Below are positions 1 through 6,248 of a DNA stretch of 6,248 nt, in pieces (positions within the stretch are counted from its first letter, which is position 1; each line of letters begins with the position of its first letter). The notes beneath the pieces were generated by a model, which saw nothing but the letters and a program-made list of their open reading frames with translations, did no database searches and was not told where the DNA came from. Made by a program: the position numbers and the translations under genes. Source of the stretch: Sulfurovum sp. (GTDB lineage: Bacteria; Campylobacterota; Campylobacteria; Campylobacterales; Sulfurovaceae); contig QNZW01000215.1 in the NCBI GenBank assembly GCA_003978375.1, positions 1 through 6,248 of the forward strand. The letters run 5' to 3'.

Positions 1-357
1 AACCTTGGTATGGCATTTCAAATGATAGATGATATCTTAGATATCACAAAAGATGAAGCTACCTTGGGTAAACCTGCTTTACATGACTTCGAAGAGGGAA
101 AAACAACATTGCCTTATATCTATCTTTATGAGTCTTTAAATAAAGATGATAAAATAAAGCTTGTATCATTGCATGGTAAAAAATTGAGTGTAGATGAGCA
201 AGTATGGATTAAGACAATGATGCAAAATACCGGTGTCATAGAAAAAAGTTACAACGAAGCGAAAATACTTATAGAAGAGGCGATAGCATTGATGGATGCT
301 TGTGATGAAAAAGTACTTAGTCATTTAGCAATGGCAATGATTGAAAGGGAATTTTAA
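1..357 (+). CDS. Polyprenyl diphosphate synthase, 3' part only (IspA/IspB-type trans-prenyltransferase)
   Basis: This is the C-terminal 118 residues of a trans-isoprenyl diphosphate synthase; the reading frame is open through base 1, so the gene starts upstream and the ATG at 10 is internal. The second aspartate-rich motif is visible at fragment residues 6-14 (FQMIDDILD), which binds magnesium and the isopentenyl diphosphate substrate. It is followed by the family pattern GKPALHDFEEGKTTLP (about residues 24-39). Such enzymes extend an allylic diphosphate by successive isopentenyl units. In Campylobacter and Helicobacter the homologue next to hemA is annotated as octaprenyl or similar long-chain synthase, so a menaquinone side-chain role is the best inference. 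Chain length cannot be judged because the first DDxxD region is missing. The TAA stop shares its last A with the hemA ATG. Confidence 0.93.
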   Translation, partial: NLGMAFQMIDDILDITKDEATLGKPALHDFEEGKTTLPYIYLYESLNKDDKIKLVSLHGKKLSVDEQVWIKTMMQNTGVIEKSYNEAKILIEEAIALMDACDEKVLSHLAMAMIEREF

Positions 358-1664
358 TGTACTATCAAATCATTAGTTTCTCACATAAAACGTGTGAGCA
401 AAATATGAGAGAAAAGTTAGCATTTACAAAAACAGAAGAGATCATAGAAATGCTTAATCTTTTTGTTGCATTTGAGTTTGTGCATGAAGCATTTATTATC
501 TCTACGTGTAATCGTGTAGAGATTGTTTTAGCCACAAGAGATAATTTTTCATCTTACCATGCAGTATTAGGGCTTATGGCACAAAAGAGTGATTTAAATT
601 TTTATGAACTTAAAAATAGTGCGAAAAGTTATGATGATGAGGAGGCAGTACGGCATATATTCTCAGTGGTTTCCTCTTTAGACTCTTTGGTGATTGGAGA
701 GTCACAAATTACAGGTCAAGTCAAAGAAGCATTTATGCTTTCACATAAAAATAAAACAGCTGGTACGAAGCTCAATCGTATGTTGTCCTATGCCGTAAAA
801 TGTGCTGCACAAGTACGTAATGCCACTAATATTTCACAAAATCCTATTTCTATAGCCTCTGTGGCAGTGAGCAAAGCACATACACTTTTAGGTGAAAATA
901 TGGCAGGGATGACAGGTGTGGTAGTAGGTGCAGGTGAGATGGGGGTACTTGCTGCTAAGCACTTACTTAGAGTAGGTTGTGACGTAGTAATGCTCGGACG
1001 TGACAAAGAAAAAGTAACACAAGTTGCAGACAGTTTGGGTGAAAATGTGAAAGCAGATACGGTAGATAAATTGGAAAAATATCTAAATCGTTACCGTTTA
1101 CTTTTTAGTGCCACGTCAGCAAATGAGCCTATTATAAACAAAGAGATTATAGAAAATGAAGCTTTACCTAGATTATGGTTTGATATGGCTATTCCTAGAG
1201 ATATAGAAGATATAGATTTAGAAAAGTTACAACTGTTTCGCATAGATGACTTACGTGAAATTTCACAAACCAATCATGCTTTACGTGAAGAACAGGCAAT
1301 GCGTGCAGCAGAAATAGTCGATAAATTTACAGATGATTTTTATGCATGGCTCAGGGCTTTGTCTATAGAACCAGTGATTAAACAAATGCGTGAAAATGTT
1401 TTAAAATCTATTGATGAAGAGATGAATAGAGCCATAAAAAAGGGCTTTGTTCCTGCCGAATTTGAAGCAAATATGCGTAAAATGGCAGAGCAAATGTTTA
1501 AACGTTTTTTACACGATCCAACACAAAATTTACGTAAATCATCTACACAAAAGAAAAATGCAAACTGCATTGAGTCTGTGAAAAAAATGTTTAACATTGA
1601 TACAGAAAATATAGATTTCAAACAATATAAAACCGATCATCATACAAAAGGATACAGCGCGTGA
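357..1664 (+). CDS. hemA: Glutamyl-tRNA reductase
   Basis: This is the first committed enzyme of C5 tetrapyrrole synthesis. It reduces glutamyl-tRNA(Glu) with NADPH to glutamate-1-semialdehyde in the cytoplasm. The 435-residue product is of normal length. The catalytic domain contains STCNRVEI at 49-56, with nucleophile Cys51 (Cys50 in E. coli), and His100 in the segment that aligns with E. coli His99. [17 protein letters not shown] follows at 107-123. The NADPH-binding domain has the glycine motif GAGEMG at 191-196, and [10 protein letters not shown] marks its far end. The C-terminal dimerisation domain begins around FYAWLRALS. The ATG overlaps the upstream stop by one base (TAATG) and is preceded by AAGGGA at 345-350 with a 6-base spacer, which supports this start and coupling to the prenyl synthase gene. 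The stop overlaps the proS start by four bases. Confidence 0.98.
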   Translation: MYYQIISFSHKTCEQNMREKLAFTKTEEIIEMLNLFVAFEFVHEAFIISTCNRVEIVLATRDNFSSYHAVLGLMAQKSDLNFYELKNSAKSYDDEEAVRHIFSVVSSLDSLVIGESQITGQVKEAFMLSHKNKTAGTKLNRMLSYAVKCAAQVRNATNISQNPISIASVAVSKAHTLLGENMAGMTGVVVGAGEMGVLAAKHLLRVGCDVVMLGRDKEKVTQVADSLGENVKADTVDKLEKYLNRYRLLFSATSANEPIINKEIIENEALPRLWFDMAIPRDIEDIDLEKLQLFRIDDLREISQTNHALREEQAMRAAEIVDKFTDDFYAWLRALSIEPVIKQMRENVLKSIDEEMNRAIKKGFVPAEFEANMRKMAEQMFKRFLHDPTQNLRKSSTQKKNANCIESVKKMFNIDTENIDFKQYKTDHHTKGYSA

Positions 1665-3193
1665 GATTTTCAAAACTACTCATACCTACAACAAAAGAGA
1701 CACCAAATGATGCAACTTTAGCAAGTCATATTTATCTAATACGTGGAGGCTTTATACAGTCTGTAGGGGGTTCTGGACTCTATAACTTTTTACCACTAGG
1801 AAAAAAAGTACTCGATAAAGTAAGAGCTGTGGTAAAAGAGGAACTTGACAAGTCAGGTTGTCAAGAGGTGAGCCTCAGTTTTGTAACCCCTGCAGCATTA
1901 TGGCAAGAGAGTGGACGTTTAGAAAAGTACGGAAAAGAGTTACTTCGTTTTAAAGACCGTAAAAATAATGATTTTATACTAGGTCCAACCCATGAAGAGA
2001 TGATGGTAAATCTCGTGCGTCAAAGTGTAAAAAGTTATAAACAACTTCCACTCAATGTATATCAGATAAACCTAAAATTTCGTGATGAGATACGTCCGCG
2101 ATTTGGACTCATGCGTGGACGTGAATTTTTGATGAAAGATGCCTATAGCTTTCATACAAATACAGAAGATATGCAAAGAGAATTTGCCCTTATGGAAGAG
2201 ACATATAAACGTATTTTTACTCGTTTAGGACTTGATTTTAGAGTAGTAGAGGCTGATTCTGGTGCTATAGGTGGCAGTGGCAGTAAAGAGTTTATGGTAT
2301 TGGCTGATTCAGGAGAAGACACCATTGTCGTATGTGAGAACTGTGAATATGGTGCCAACATCGAAGCAGCCATTGCAAAACCTAAACATTATGATGCCTC
2401 TACCGAAGTAAAAGTAATGCACTTTAAAGCATTTTATGACGAGGGTGAGACAAAATATGTAAATTTTGTATTGCCAAAAGATATCCAACTGCAAGAGACA
2501 AAAGCTTGTAATGCCGTAGGTGCAAATGATTTAATAGAAGCAGAAAATGTAGATACTGTTGCCATAGTTGTGATAGATGAAGCATTAAAGGTAAATGTAC
2601 CTGCAAGCAATTATAAAGCAGAAGAAGTACACTATGCAGACATATCTTCTGTGTGTGAAGGTGATACTTGTGTACATTGTGATGGTATTTTACGCTATAC
2701 TAAGGGCATAGAAGCAGGACATATTTTTCAGCTAGGTACTCAGTATTCTAAACCATTAGGGTGTAATTTTTTAGATGAAAATGGAAAATCAGTACCTATG
2801 GTCATGGGAACATATGGTATAGGAGTGAGTCGTTTACTCGCAGGTATCATAGAACAAAACCATGATGACAAAGGATGCATTTGGACAAAAGAGTCTGCAC
2901 CATTTGATGTGCAGGTGATTGTCTCCAATATTAAAGATGAAGCACAAGTAGCATTGGGTGAAAAAGTATATCAAGCTTTAAAGGAAAAAAACATAGATGT
3001 ACTTTTAGATGATAGAAAAGAACGTTTTGGACCTAAGATAAAAGATTTTGAGCTCTTGGGTATCCCTTATGCTGTGGTAATAGGTAAAAAACTTAGTGAT
3101 GGTATGGTTGAAATTATTACAAGAGCAGGACTTGAAAAAGAAGAAATAGTGGCAGAAAACGTTGTAGAAAGTATTATACAAAAGGTGTTATAA
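1661..3193 (+). CDS. proS: Prolyl-tRNA synthetase, bacterial type with shortened editing insertion
   Basis: This enzyme charges tRNA(Pro) with proline in the cytoplasm. It starts with GTG inside the hemA stop (GTGA); AAGGA at 1648-1652 lies 8 bases upstream, and the N-terminus [10 protein letters not shown] is typical of the family. Class II motif 2 is around [17 protein letters not shown] (140-156), preceded by GPTHEE at 108-113. Motif 3 is around [13 protein letters not shown] (382-394). The C-terminal anticodon-binding domain covers roughly 415-510 ([18 protein letters not shown] at 450-467). The length of 510 residues is short: full bacterial-type enzymes are about 565-577. The deficit falls in the INS editing domain, which spans only about 130 residues (220-350) instead of about 185. 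Two CxxC pairs (225/228 and 337/340) frame this insertion and could bind a metal. The aminoacylation core appears intact; efficient clearance of Ala-tRNA(Pro) is doubtful. Confidence 0.97.
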   Translation: MRFSKLLIPTTKETPNDATLASHIYLIRGGFIQSVGGSGLYNFLPLGKKVLDKVRAVVKEELDKSGCQEVSLSFVTPAALWQESGRLEKYGKELLRFKDRKNNDFILGPTHEEMMVNLVRQSVKSYKQLPLNVYQINLKFRDEIRPRFGLMRGREFLMKDAYSFHTNTEDMQREFALMEETYKRIFTRLGLDFRVVEADSGAIGGSGSKEFMVLADSGEDTIVVCENCEYGANIEAAIAKPKHYDASTEVKVMHFKAFYDEGETKYVNFVLPKDIQLQETKACNAVGANDLIEAENVDTVAIVVIDEALKVNVPASNYKAEEVHYADISSVCEGDTCVHCDGILRYTKGIEAGHIFQLGTQYSKPLGCNFLDENGKSVPMVMGTYGIGVSRLLAGIIEQNHDDKGCIWTKESAPFDVQVIVSNIKDEAQVALGEKVYQALKEKNIDVLLDDRKERFGPKIKDFELLGIPYAVVIGKKLSDGMVEIITRAGLEKEEIVAENVVESIIQKVL

Positions 3194-3607
3194 ATGATCG
3201 TTTTACTCATACCGTTTTTATTGTTAGAGCTTTATCTCTCTTTGCAAATGGGAGAGAGTATAGGGTTTGTTGGTTCAGTGATATGGATAGTAGTAAGTTT
3301 TGCATTGGGTATGATGTTGCTTCAACGTTCCTCCTTCACAATGATGGACAATATGAATGCCATGAGACAGGGTAAGCTTAGTATGCAAAAATTTCAAAAC
3401 GCGAGTATGGCATATTTTGCAGCAGCTATTTTATTGATTATTCCAGGTGTATTGAGTGATTTTTTAGGTTTATTTTCTTTAATTTATGCATACTATTTAC
3501 AATTTGTTGCTAAAATTACACCAGTGTCAAAAAAGAATAACTTTCAAAAAAAAGGAGAAGAAGATGTCATTGATGTCGAAATTATTGATGAGCACAACAC
3601 TAATTAG
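3194..3607 (+). CDS. fxsA: FxsA-family small membrane protein
   Basis: This 137-residue protein has hydrophobic segments at about 2-17, 22-43 and 71-106. The last is broken by IPGVLSDFLG (83-92), which matches the PG-x-L/F-(S/T)D-x-LG signature of the FxsA family. The soluble tail ends in acidic DVIDVEIIDE, also typical of the family. FxsA is known in E. coli because excess protein relieves F-plasmid exclusion of phage T7; its normal cellular role is not established. From memory, Campylobacter jejuni carries a comparable small integral membrane protein (Cj0544) between proS and hemC. The ATG directly abuts the proS stop (TAAATG), with AAAGGTG at 3181-3187 six bases upstream. The last 44 bases also encode the start of the next gene in another frame. 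Family assignment is good; function is not predicted. Confidence 0.85.
   Translation: MIVLLIPFLLLELYLSLQMGESIGFVGSVIWIVVSFALGMMLLQRSSFTMMDNMNAMRQGKLSMQKFQNASMAYFAAAILLIIPGVLSDFLGLFSLIYAYYLQFVAKITPVSKKNNFQKKGEEDVIDVEIIDEHNTN
3553..3557 (+). promoter_or_regulatory. Ribosome binding site that sets the DsbC-like start
   Basis: AGGAG sits inside the fxsA coding sequence, six bases before the ATG at 3564. It is the best Shine-Dalgarno match in the area. It favours 3564 over the far upstream in-frame ATG at 3486, which would add a charged stretch ahead of the signal peptide, and over the ATG at 3573, which is 15 bases away. Confidence 0.8.
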
Positions 3608-4397
3608 CGTCGTGCTTAGTGCCAATGCACAACCAGATAATAAACAATTAGTAAAATATGTGAAAAAAAATGTAGTCAAAAACCCTGATGTAAAAGTAAA
3701 AGGTGTAACCGTACTTGAGTCTAAAAAAGAGACAAATTTGCCAGGTTGGGATATACTCCTTACAACCATGGATTTAGACTATCAAGGCAAAGAGATTCAT
3801 GCACCTGAGATGATGTTTGTAAAAGATGGACTAGTGACAGGACATCTAGTGGATTTGAAAACAGGCAATGATTATAGAGAGAGCATTAAACCTACAGTAC
3901 CAACATCTATGTATAATGATGCACATTTGCTTTATGGTAATAAAGATGCTATGCATAAAATCATTGTATTTTCTGATCCACAATGTCCTTTCTGTCAAGA
4001 GATAGTGCCAAATATTTTTAAAGCAGCACGTGAAAATCCTAAAAAAATAGCACTCTATTATTATCATTTGCCACTACTGCGTATCCATCCTGTCTCAGGC
4101 ACACTAACCCGTGTGATGCACATAGCACAAGAGGAAGGCAAAAAAGATGTGGTTGAAAAGATGTATACCCTTAAAATTCAACCACAAGAGACAAATATGA
4201 CGAAAATACTTTCAGCAGTACAAGCGCATACAGGTTATAGTGTCGCAGCAAGTAAAGTAAAATCAGAAGAAGCAGATAAAGCAATCAAAGAAGATGAAGA
4301 AGCTGCAGCAAGAATGATGGTAACTGGTACACCCACTATATACATTGATGGGAATTGGGATAAAATGCGTGATGGATATAAAAAACTTATAAAGTAG
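3564..4397 (+). CDS. Periplasmic DsbC/DsbG-like thiol:disulfide interchange protein
   Basis: The 277-residue product begins with a classical signal peptide: Lys6, a hydrophobic core at 7-19, and the cleavage site ANA at 20-22 before Gln23. It is therefore predicted to act in the periplasm. Residues about 25-110 resemble the DsbC-type N-terminal dimerisation domain (VTGHLVDLKTGNDY at 91-104). A thioredoxin-fold domain follows, with IVFSDPQCPFCQ at 134-145 giving the redox pair Cys141/Cys144. TGTPTIYIDG at 254-263 supplies the cis-proline Pro257 preceded by Thr, a DsbC-like rather than DsbA-like choice. The likely role is disulfide isomerisation or reduction of exported proteins. It overlaps fxsA by 44 bases and ends four bases before hemC. 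The Campylobacter and Helicobacter clusters I recall lack it. A role in cytochrome c biogenesis is conceivable from context only. An in-frame extension to 3486 exists but would bury the signal peptide. Confidence 0.88.
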   Translation: MSLMSKLLMSTTLISVVLSANAQPDNKQLVKYVKKNVVKNPDVKVKGVTVLESKKETNLPGWDILLTTMDLDYQGKEIHAPEMMFVKDGLVTGHLVDLKTGNDYRESIKPTVPTSMYNDAHLLYGNKDAMHKIIVFSDPQCPFCQEIVPNIFKAARENPKKIALYYYHLPLLRIHPVSGTLTRVMHIAQEEGKKDVVEKMYTLKIQPQETNMTKILSAVQAHTGYSVAASKVKSEEADKAIKEDEEAAARMMVTGTPTIYIDGNWDKMRDGYKKLIK

Positions 4398-4399
4398 GA
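4396..4399 (+). promoter_or_regulatory. Closely spaced Shine-Dalgarno-like AGGA before hemC
   Basis: AGGA overlaps the stop codon of the DsbC-like gene and lies only two bases before the hemC GTG at 4402, which is shorter than the usual 5-9 bases. No better site is visible in the preceding 20 bases. An in-frame TAA at 4390-4392 rules out an earlier hemC start. Initiation may rely on ribosomes finishing the upstream gene. Confidence 0.45.
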
Positions 4400-4401
4400 A
4401 T

Positions 4402-5355
4402 GTGGAACAATTAATTATAGCAACAAGAGCAAGTGATTTGGCTCTTTGGCAGGCATATCATATAAAAGAAAAAATAGAGAGTAGCTTCCCTAACGTGGAA
4501 GTGAAATTAAATAAAATTACTTCAAAAGGTGACAAAATACTTGACAAACCTTTAGCACTTATAGGAGGTAAAGGACACTTCACTAAAGAGCTTGAAGATG
4601 AGATGCTAGAAGGAAATGCACACTTGGCTGTGCATTCTCTTAAAGATGTCCCCACTTATATTCCAAAAGGACTTGAACTTTGTGCGATTACCGCACGTCA
4701 AGATCAGAGTGACGTATTGCTGTCTCACACCTATGAGAACTTGGCATCACTGCCTAAAGGAGCAACTGTAGGCACTACAAGTCTTAGACGACGTATGCAA
4801 CTTTTAGAACATCGACCAGATCTTAAAGTAAAAGAGCTTAGAGGAAATGTCAATACAAGACTCCGTAAGCTTAAAGAGGGAGAATATGATGCTATTATTT
4901 TGGCATATATTGGACTTTTTAGATTGGATTTACTAAAAGACATTCCTTTTGTAGAAAAATTAAATTTTTTTATTCCACCTATGGGACAAGCAGCACTAGG
5001 AATAGAGATAGTCTCTTCAGATGATAAGGTACGAGAAATTGCTATGAGTCTCAATGATGAAAAAAGTTTTATCTGCAGTACATTAGAACGTGATTTTGTT
5101 TCTGCTATAGGTGCTGGATGCTCTGCTCCTGTTGCGGTCAATGCAAATATTGATAATGATACCATCACCATCAAAGCGATGTTAGGTTATCCAGATGGTA
5201 CACATATCATGCATAAAGAAATGACAGCAGAGGTGAGTCAATGTAATCATCTTGGTGCACAATTGGCAAAAGCCATGATAGATGAAGGAGCATTAGAAAT
5301 TTTAGAAAAAGCAGAGCGTATTGCTTTTAAAGATGAAATGCCTCAAAGGTTATAA
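4402..5355 (+). CDS. hemC: Porphobilinogen deaminase (hydroxymethylbilane synthase)
   Basis: This cytoplasmic enzyme joins four porphobilinogen molecules into hydroxymethylbilane using a covalent dipyrromethane cofactor. The 317-residue length is normal. Family landmarks, with E. coli equivalents recalled from its sequence, are IATRASDLALWQA (6-18), GGKGHFTKEL (55-64), HSLKDVP (78-84) with catalytic Asp82 (Asp84), Arg99 (Arg101), TTSLRRR with Arg129/Arg130 (131/132), RGNVNTRL (147-154), and cofactor-binding Cys240 in GAGCSAPV (Cys242). Small departures are AYIGLFRL where AxAGLKRL is common, and GQAALGIE where GQGAVGIE is common; catalytic residues are kept. GTG is the only usable start, because an in-frame TAA lies just upstream and the conserved N-terminal motif begins at residue 6. 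It is the last gene of the plus-strand cluster and faces htpX across 15 bases. Confidence 0.98.
   Translation: MEQLIIATRASDLALWQAYHIKEKIESSFPNVEVKLNKITSKGDKILDKPLALIGGKGHFTKELEDEMLEGNAHLAVHSLKDVPTYIPKGLELCAITARQDQSDVLLSHTYENLASLPKGATVGTTSLRRRMQLLEHRPDLKVKELRGNVNTRLRKLKEGEYDAIILAYIGLFRLDLLKDIPFVEKLNFFIPPMGQAALGIEIVSSDDKVREIAMSLNDEKSFICSTLERDFVSAIGAGCSAPVAVNANIDNDTITIKAMLGYPDGTHIMHKEMTAEVSQCNHLGAQLAKAMIDEGALEILEKAERIAFKDEMPQRL
5307..5328 (-). terminator. Weak hairpin that could end the htpX transcript
   Basis: AAAAGCA (5307-5313) and TGCTTTT (5322-5328) form a 7-pair inverted repeat around an 8-base loop. On the minus strand it starts 43 bases beyond the htpX stop and ends in a run of five T. 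The stem has only two G-C pairs, and the element lies within the hemC coding sequence, so this is a tentative call. Confidence 0.2.
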
Positions 5356-5370
5356 CATAGGAGAGGAGGA

Positions 5371-6234
5371 TTAAACATTATGCGAGATGCTTTTTAATAC
5401 TTCTAGCTTTTCTATTCTCTCTTCTGTACTTGGATGGGTTTTAAAGAGTTGCTTAAAAGGGAATATTTTTCCAGCAAAAGGATTTATGATAAACATATGT
5501 GCTGTTTCTTCATTGGCTTGGGGCATAATGGTACCATTGATTGCATAGTTTTCTAGTTTAAGGAGTGCAGACTGTAACCATTCTGGATGCTTTGTCATCT
5601 TTGCAGACCCTTCATCGGCTATAAACTCACGGTTACGGCTAATGGTCATTTGTATAAGTGTAGCAGCCATAGGCATTACAAACATGATGACCATCATTAA
5701 AATAGGATTGACACCTTTTCCTTCATCTCTACTGCTTAATCCTCCTGTAAACATAGCCATATTTGCAAGTGTGGCAATGGCTCCTGCAATGGTAGCAGCC
5801 ACTGTTCCAATAAGCATATCATAGCGCTTGATATGGCTAAGCTCATGTGCGATTACAGCTTCTATTTCATTTTCATTTAAAAGGTTTAAAAGTCCTTCAG
5901 TCACAGCGACAGCAGCATGTTCATAGTTACGTCCTGTTGCAAAAGCATTGGGTTGCGCATCGGGAATAATGTAGAGTGCTGGCATAGGCAAATCAGCCTC
6001 TTTTGTAAGCCTAAAGACGATATCGTATAAACCTTTTGCATCTTTTGATGTTACTGCGATAGCATTGTAGTGCTTAAGTACCTGTTTATCACTATAATAA
6101 TAAGCATAAAAATTCATCCCAGCTGCCGCAAGAAAAGCCATAACCATACCCATCTCACCAGCTATCATATTGCCAAACCATATAAAAAGCAGGGTAAGTC
6201 CTGTCATTAAGGCATATGTTTTAAATTGTTCCAT
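5371..6234 (-). CDS. htpX: Membrane zinc metalloprotease HtpX (M48 family)
   Basis: HtpX is an inner-membrane protease that helps degrade damaged or misfolded membrane proteins, overlapping in role with FtsH in E. coli. The 287-residue protein has two N-terminal membrane segments (about 8-25 and 27-46), a cytoplasmic segment with AFATGRNYEHAAVAVTEGLL (97-116), and the zinc site HELSH at 130-134 with Glu131 as catalytic base. Two further hydrophobic segments (about 141-163 and 176-196) come before SRNREFIADEGSA (199-211), whose Glu203 matches the third zinc ligand (Glu222 in E. coli). FKTHPSTEERIEKLE near the C-terminus is also typical. The start has AAAGGA eight bases upstream, at 6243-6248 on the minus strand. 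Its promoter and any heat-shock control lie beyond the window. It converges on hemC and is probably a separate transcript. Confidence 0.97.
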   Translation of the reverse strand: MEQFKTYALMTGLTLLFIWFGNMIAGEMGMVMAFLAAAGMNFYAYYYSDKQVLKHYNAIAVTSKDAKGLYDIVFRLTKEADLPMPALYIIPDAQPNAFATGRNYEHAAVAVTEGLLNLLNENEIEAVIAHELSHIKRYDMLIGTVAATIAGAIATLANMAMFTGGLSSRDEGKGVNPILMMVIMFVMPMAATLIQMTISRNREFIADEGSAKMTKHPEWLQSALLKLENYAINGTIMPQANEETAHMFIINPFAGKIFPFKQLFKTHPSTEERIEKLEVLKSISHNV

Positions 6235-6248
6235 TATATTTTTCCTTT

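Noticed and set aside
10..12. ATG at 10 as the start of a small 115-residue protein
   Set aside because: The frame is open to base 1 and the ATG falls in the second aspartate-rich region of a prenyl synthase, so it is an internal methionine of a gene cut by the window edge.
788..1621. Minus-strand open frames opposite hemA (for example 788-1006, 1091-1273, 1340-1621)
   Set aside because: All are short and lie inside the conserved hemA coding sequence. They show no family motifs.
2152..2928. Minus-strand open frames opposite proS, considered as a cause of the shortened ProS
   Set aside because: None has motifs or initiation signals. The plus-strand ProS frame runs through without a break, so there is no inserted gene or frameshift.
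3486..3563. Upstream in-frame extension of the DsbC-like gene (26 extra residues)
   Set aside because: The extension is basic and polar, would place the signal peptide internally, and lies in fxsA coding sequence. AGGAG is correctly placed for the start at 3564.
4731..5174. Minus-strand open frame of 147 codons opposite hemC
   Set aside because: It lies wholly within a well-conserved hemC frame, has no visible Shine-Dalgarno site and no recognisable domain, and is rich in Ser and Leu as expected for a reverse shadow.
5642..5824. Plus-strand 60-codon hydrophobic open frame within htpX
   Set aside because: Its hydrophobic look mirrors the membrane segments of HtpX on the other strand. It has no convincing initiation site.
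1..6248. Mobile elements, CRISPR arrays, toxin-antitoxin or defence genes
   Set aside because: Every gene has a recognisable housekeeping family, coding covers nearly all bases, and I saw no terminal inverted repeats, spaced direct repeats or shifts in composition.

Overview
The window is about 6.2 kb of AT-rich, gene-dense chromosome. It looks like core sequence from a Campylobacterota (epsilonproteobacterial) genome, possibly a Sulfurovum- or Sulfurimonas-like marine lineage. The main evidence is gene order: polyprenyl diphosphate synthase, hemA, proS, a small FxsA-type membrane protein, then hemC. From memory this matches the Campylobacter jejuni cluster Cj0541-Cj0545 and, without the membrane protein, the Helicobacter pylori order ispB-hemA-proS-hemC. 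Protein motifs and base composition agree, but the genus is an inference.

Positions 1-5355 hold one plus-strand cluster with essentially no spacers: the 3' end of a polyprenyl diphosphate synthase gene (1-357), hemA (357-1664), proS (1661-3193), fxsA-like (3194-3607), a secreted DsbC-like thioredoxin-fold protein (3564-4397) and hemC (4402-5355). Junctions are a 1-base overlap, a 4-base overlap, direct abutment, a 44-base overlap and a 4-base gap. This strongly suggests one transcript with translational coupling. hemA and hemC supply two steps of tetrapyrrole synthesis by the C5 route (glutamyl-tRNA to glutamate-1-semialdehyde, and porphobilinogen to hydroxymethylbilane). The prenyl synthase probably makes the quinone side chain, so the cluster links heme and quinone supply for respiration. 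proS and fxsA are long-standing passengers of this cluster. The DsbC-like gene is not in the Campylobacter or Helicobacter versions I recall.

Positions 5371-6234 hold a convergent minus-strand gene for the membrane metalloprotease HtpX, 15 bases from the end of hemC. The start of htpX lies 14 bases from the window edge, so its promoter is outside.

I see no mobile element, CRISPR array, tRNA or rRNA, no gene-free stretch over 300 bases, and no sign of a new multi-gene system. The most interesting points are a prolyl-tRNA synthetase with a strongly shortened editing domain, the dual-coding overlap between fxsA and the DsbC-like gene, and the unusual start region of hemC.
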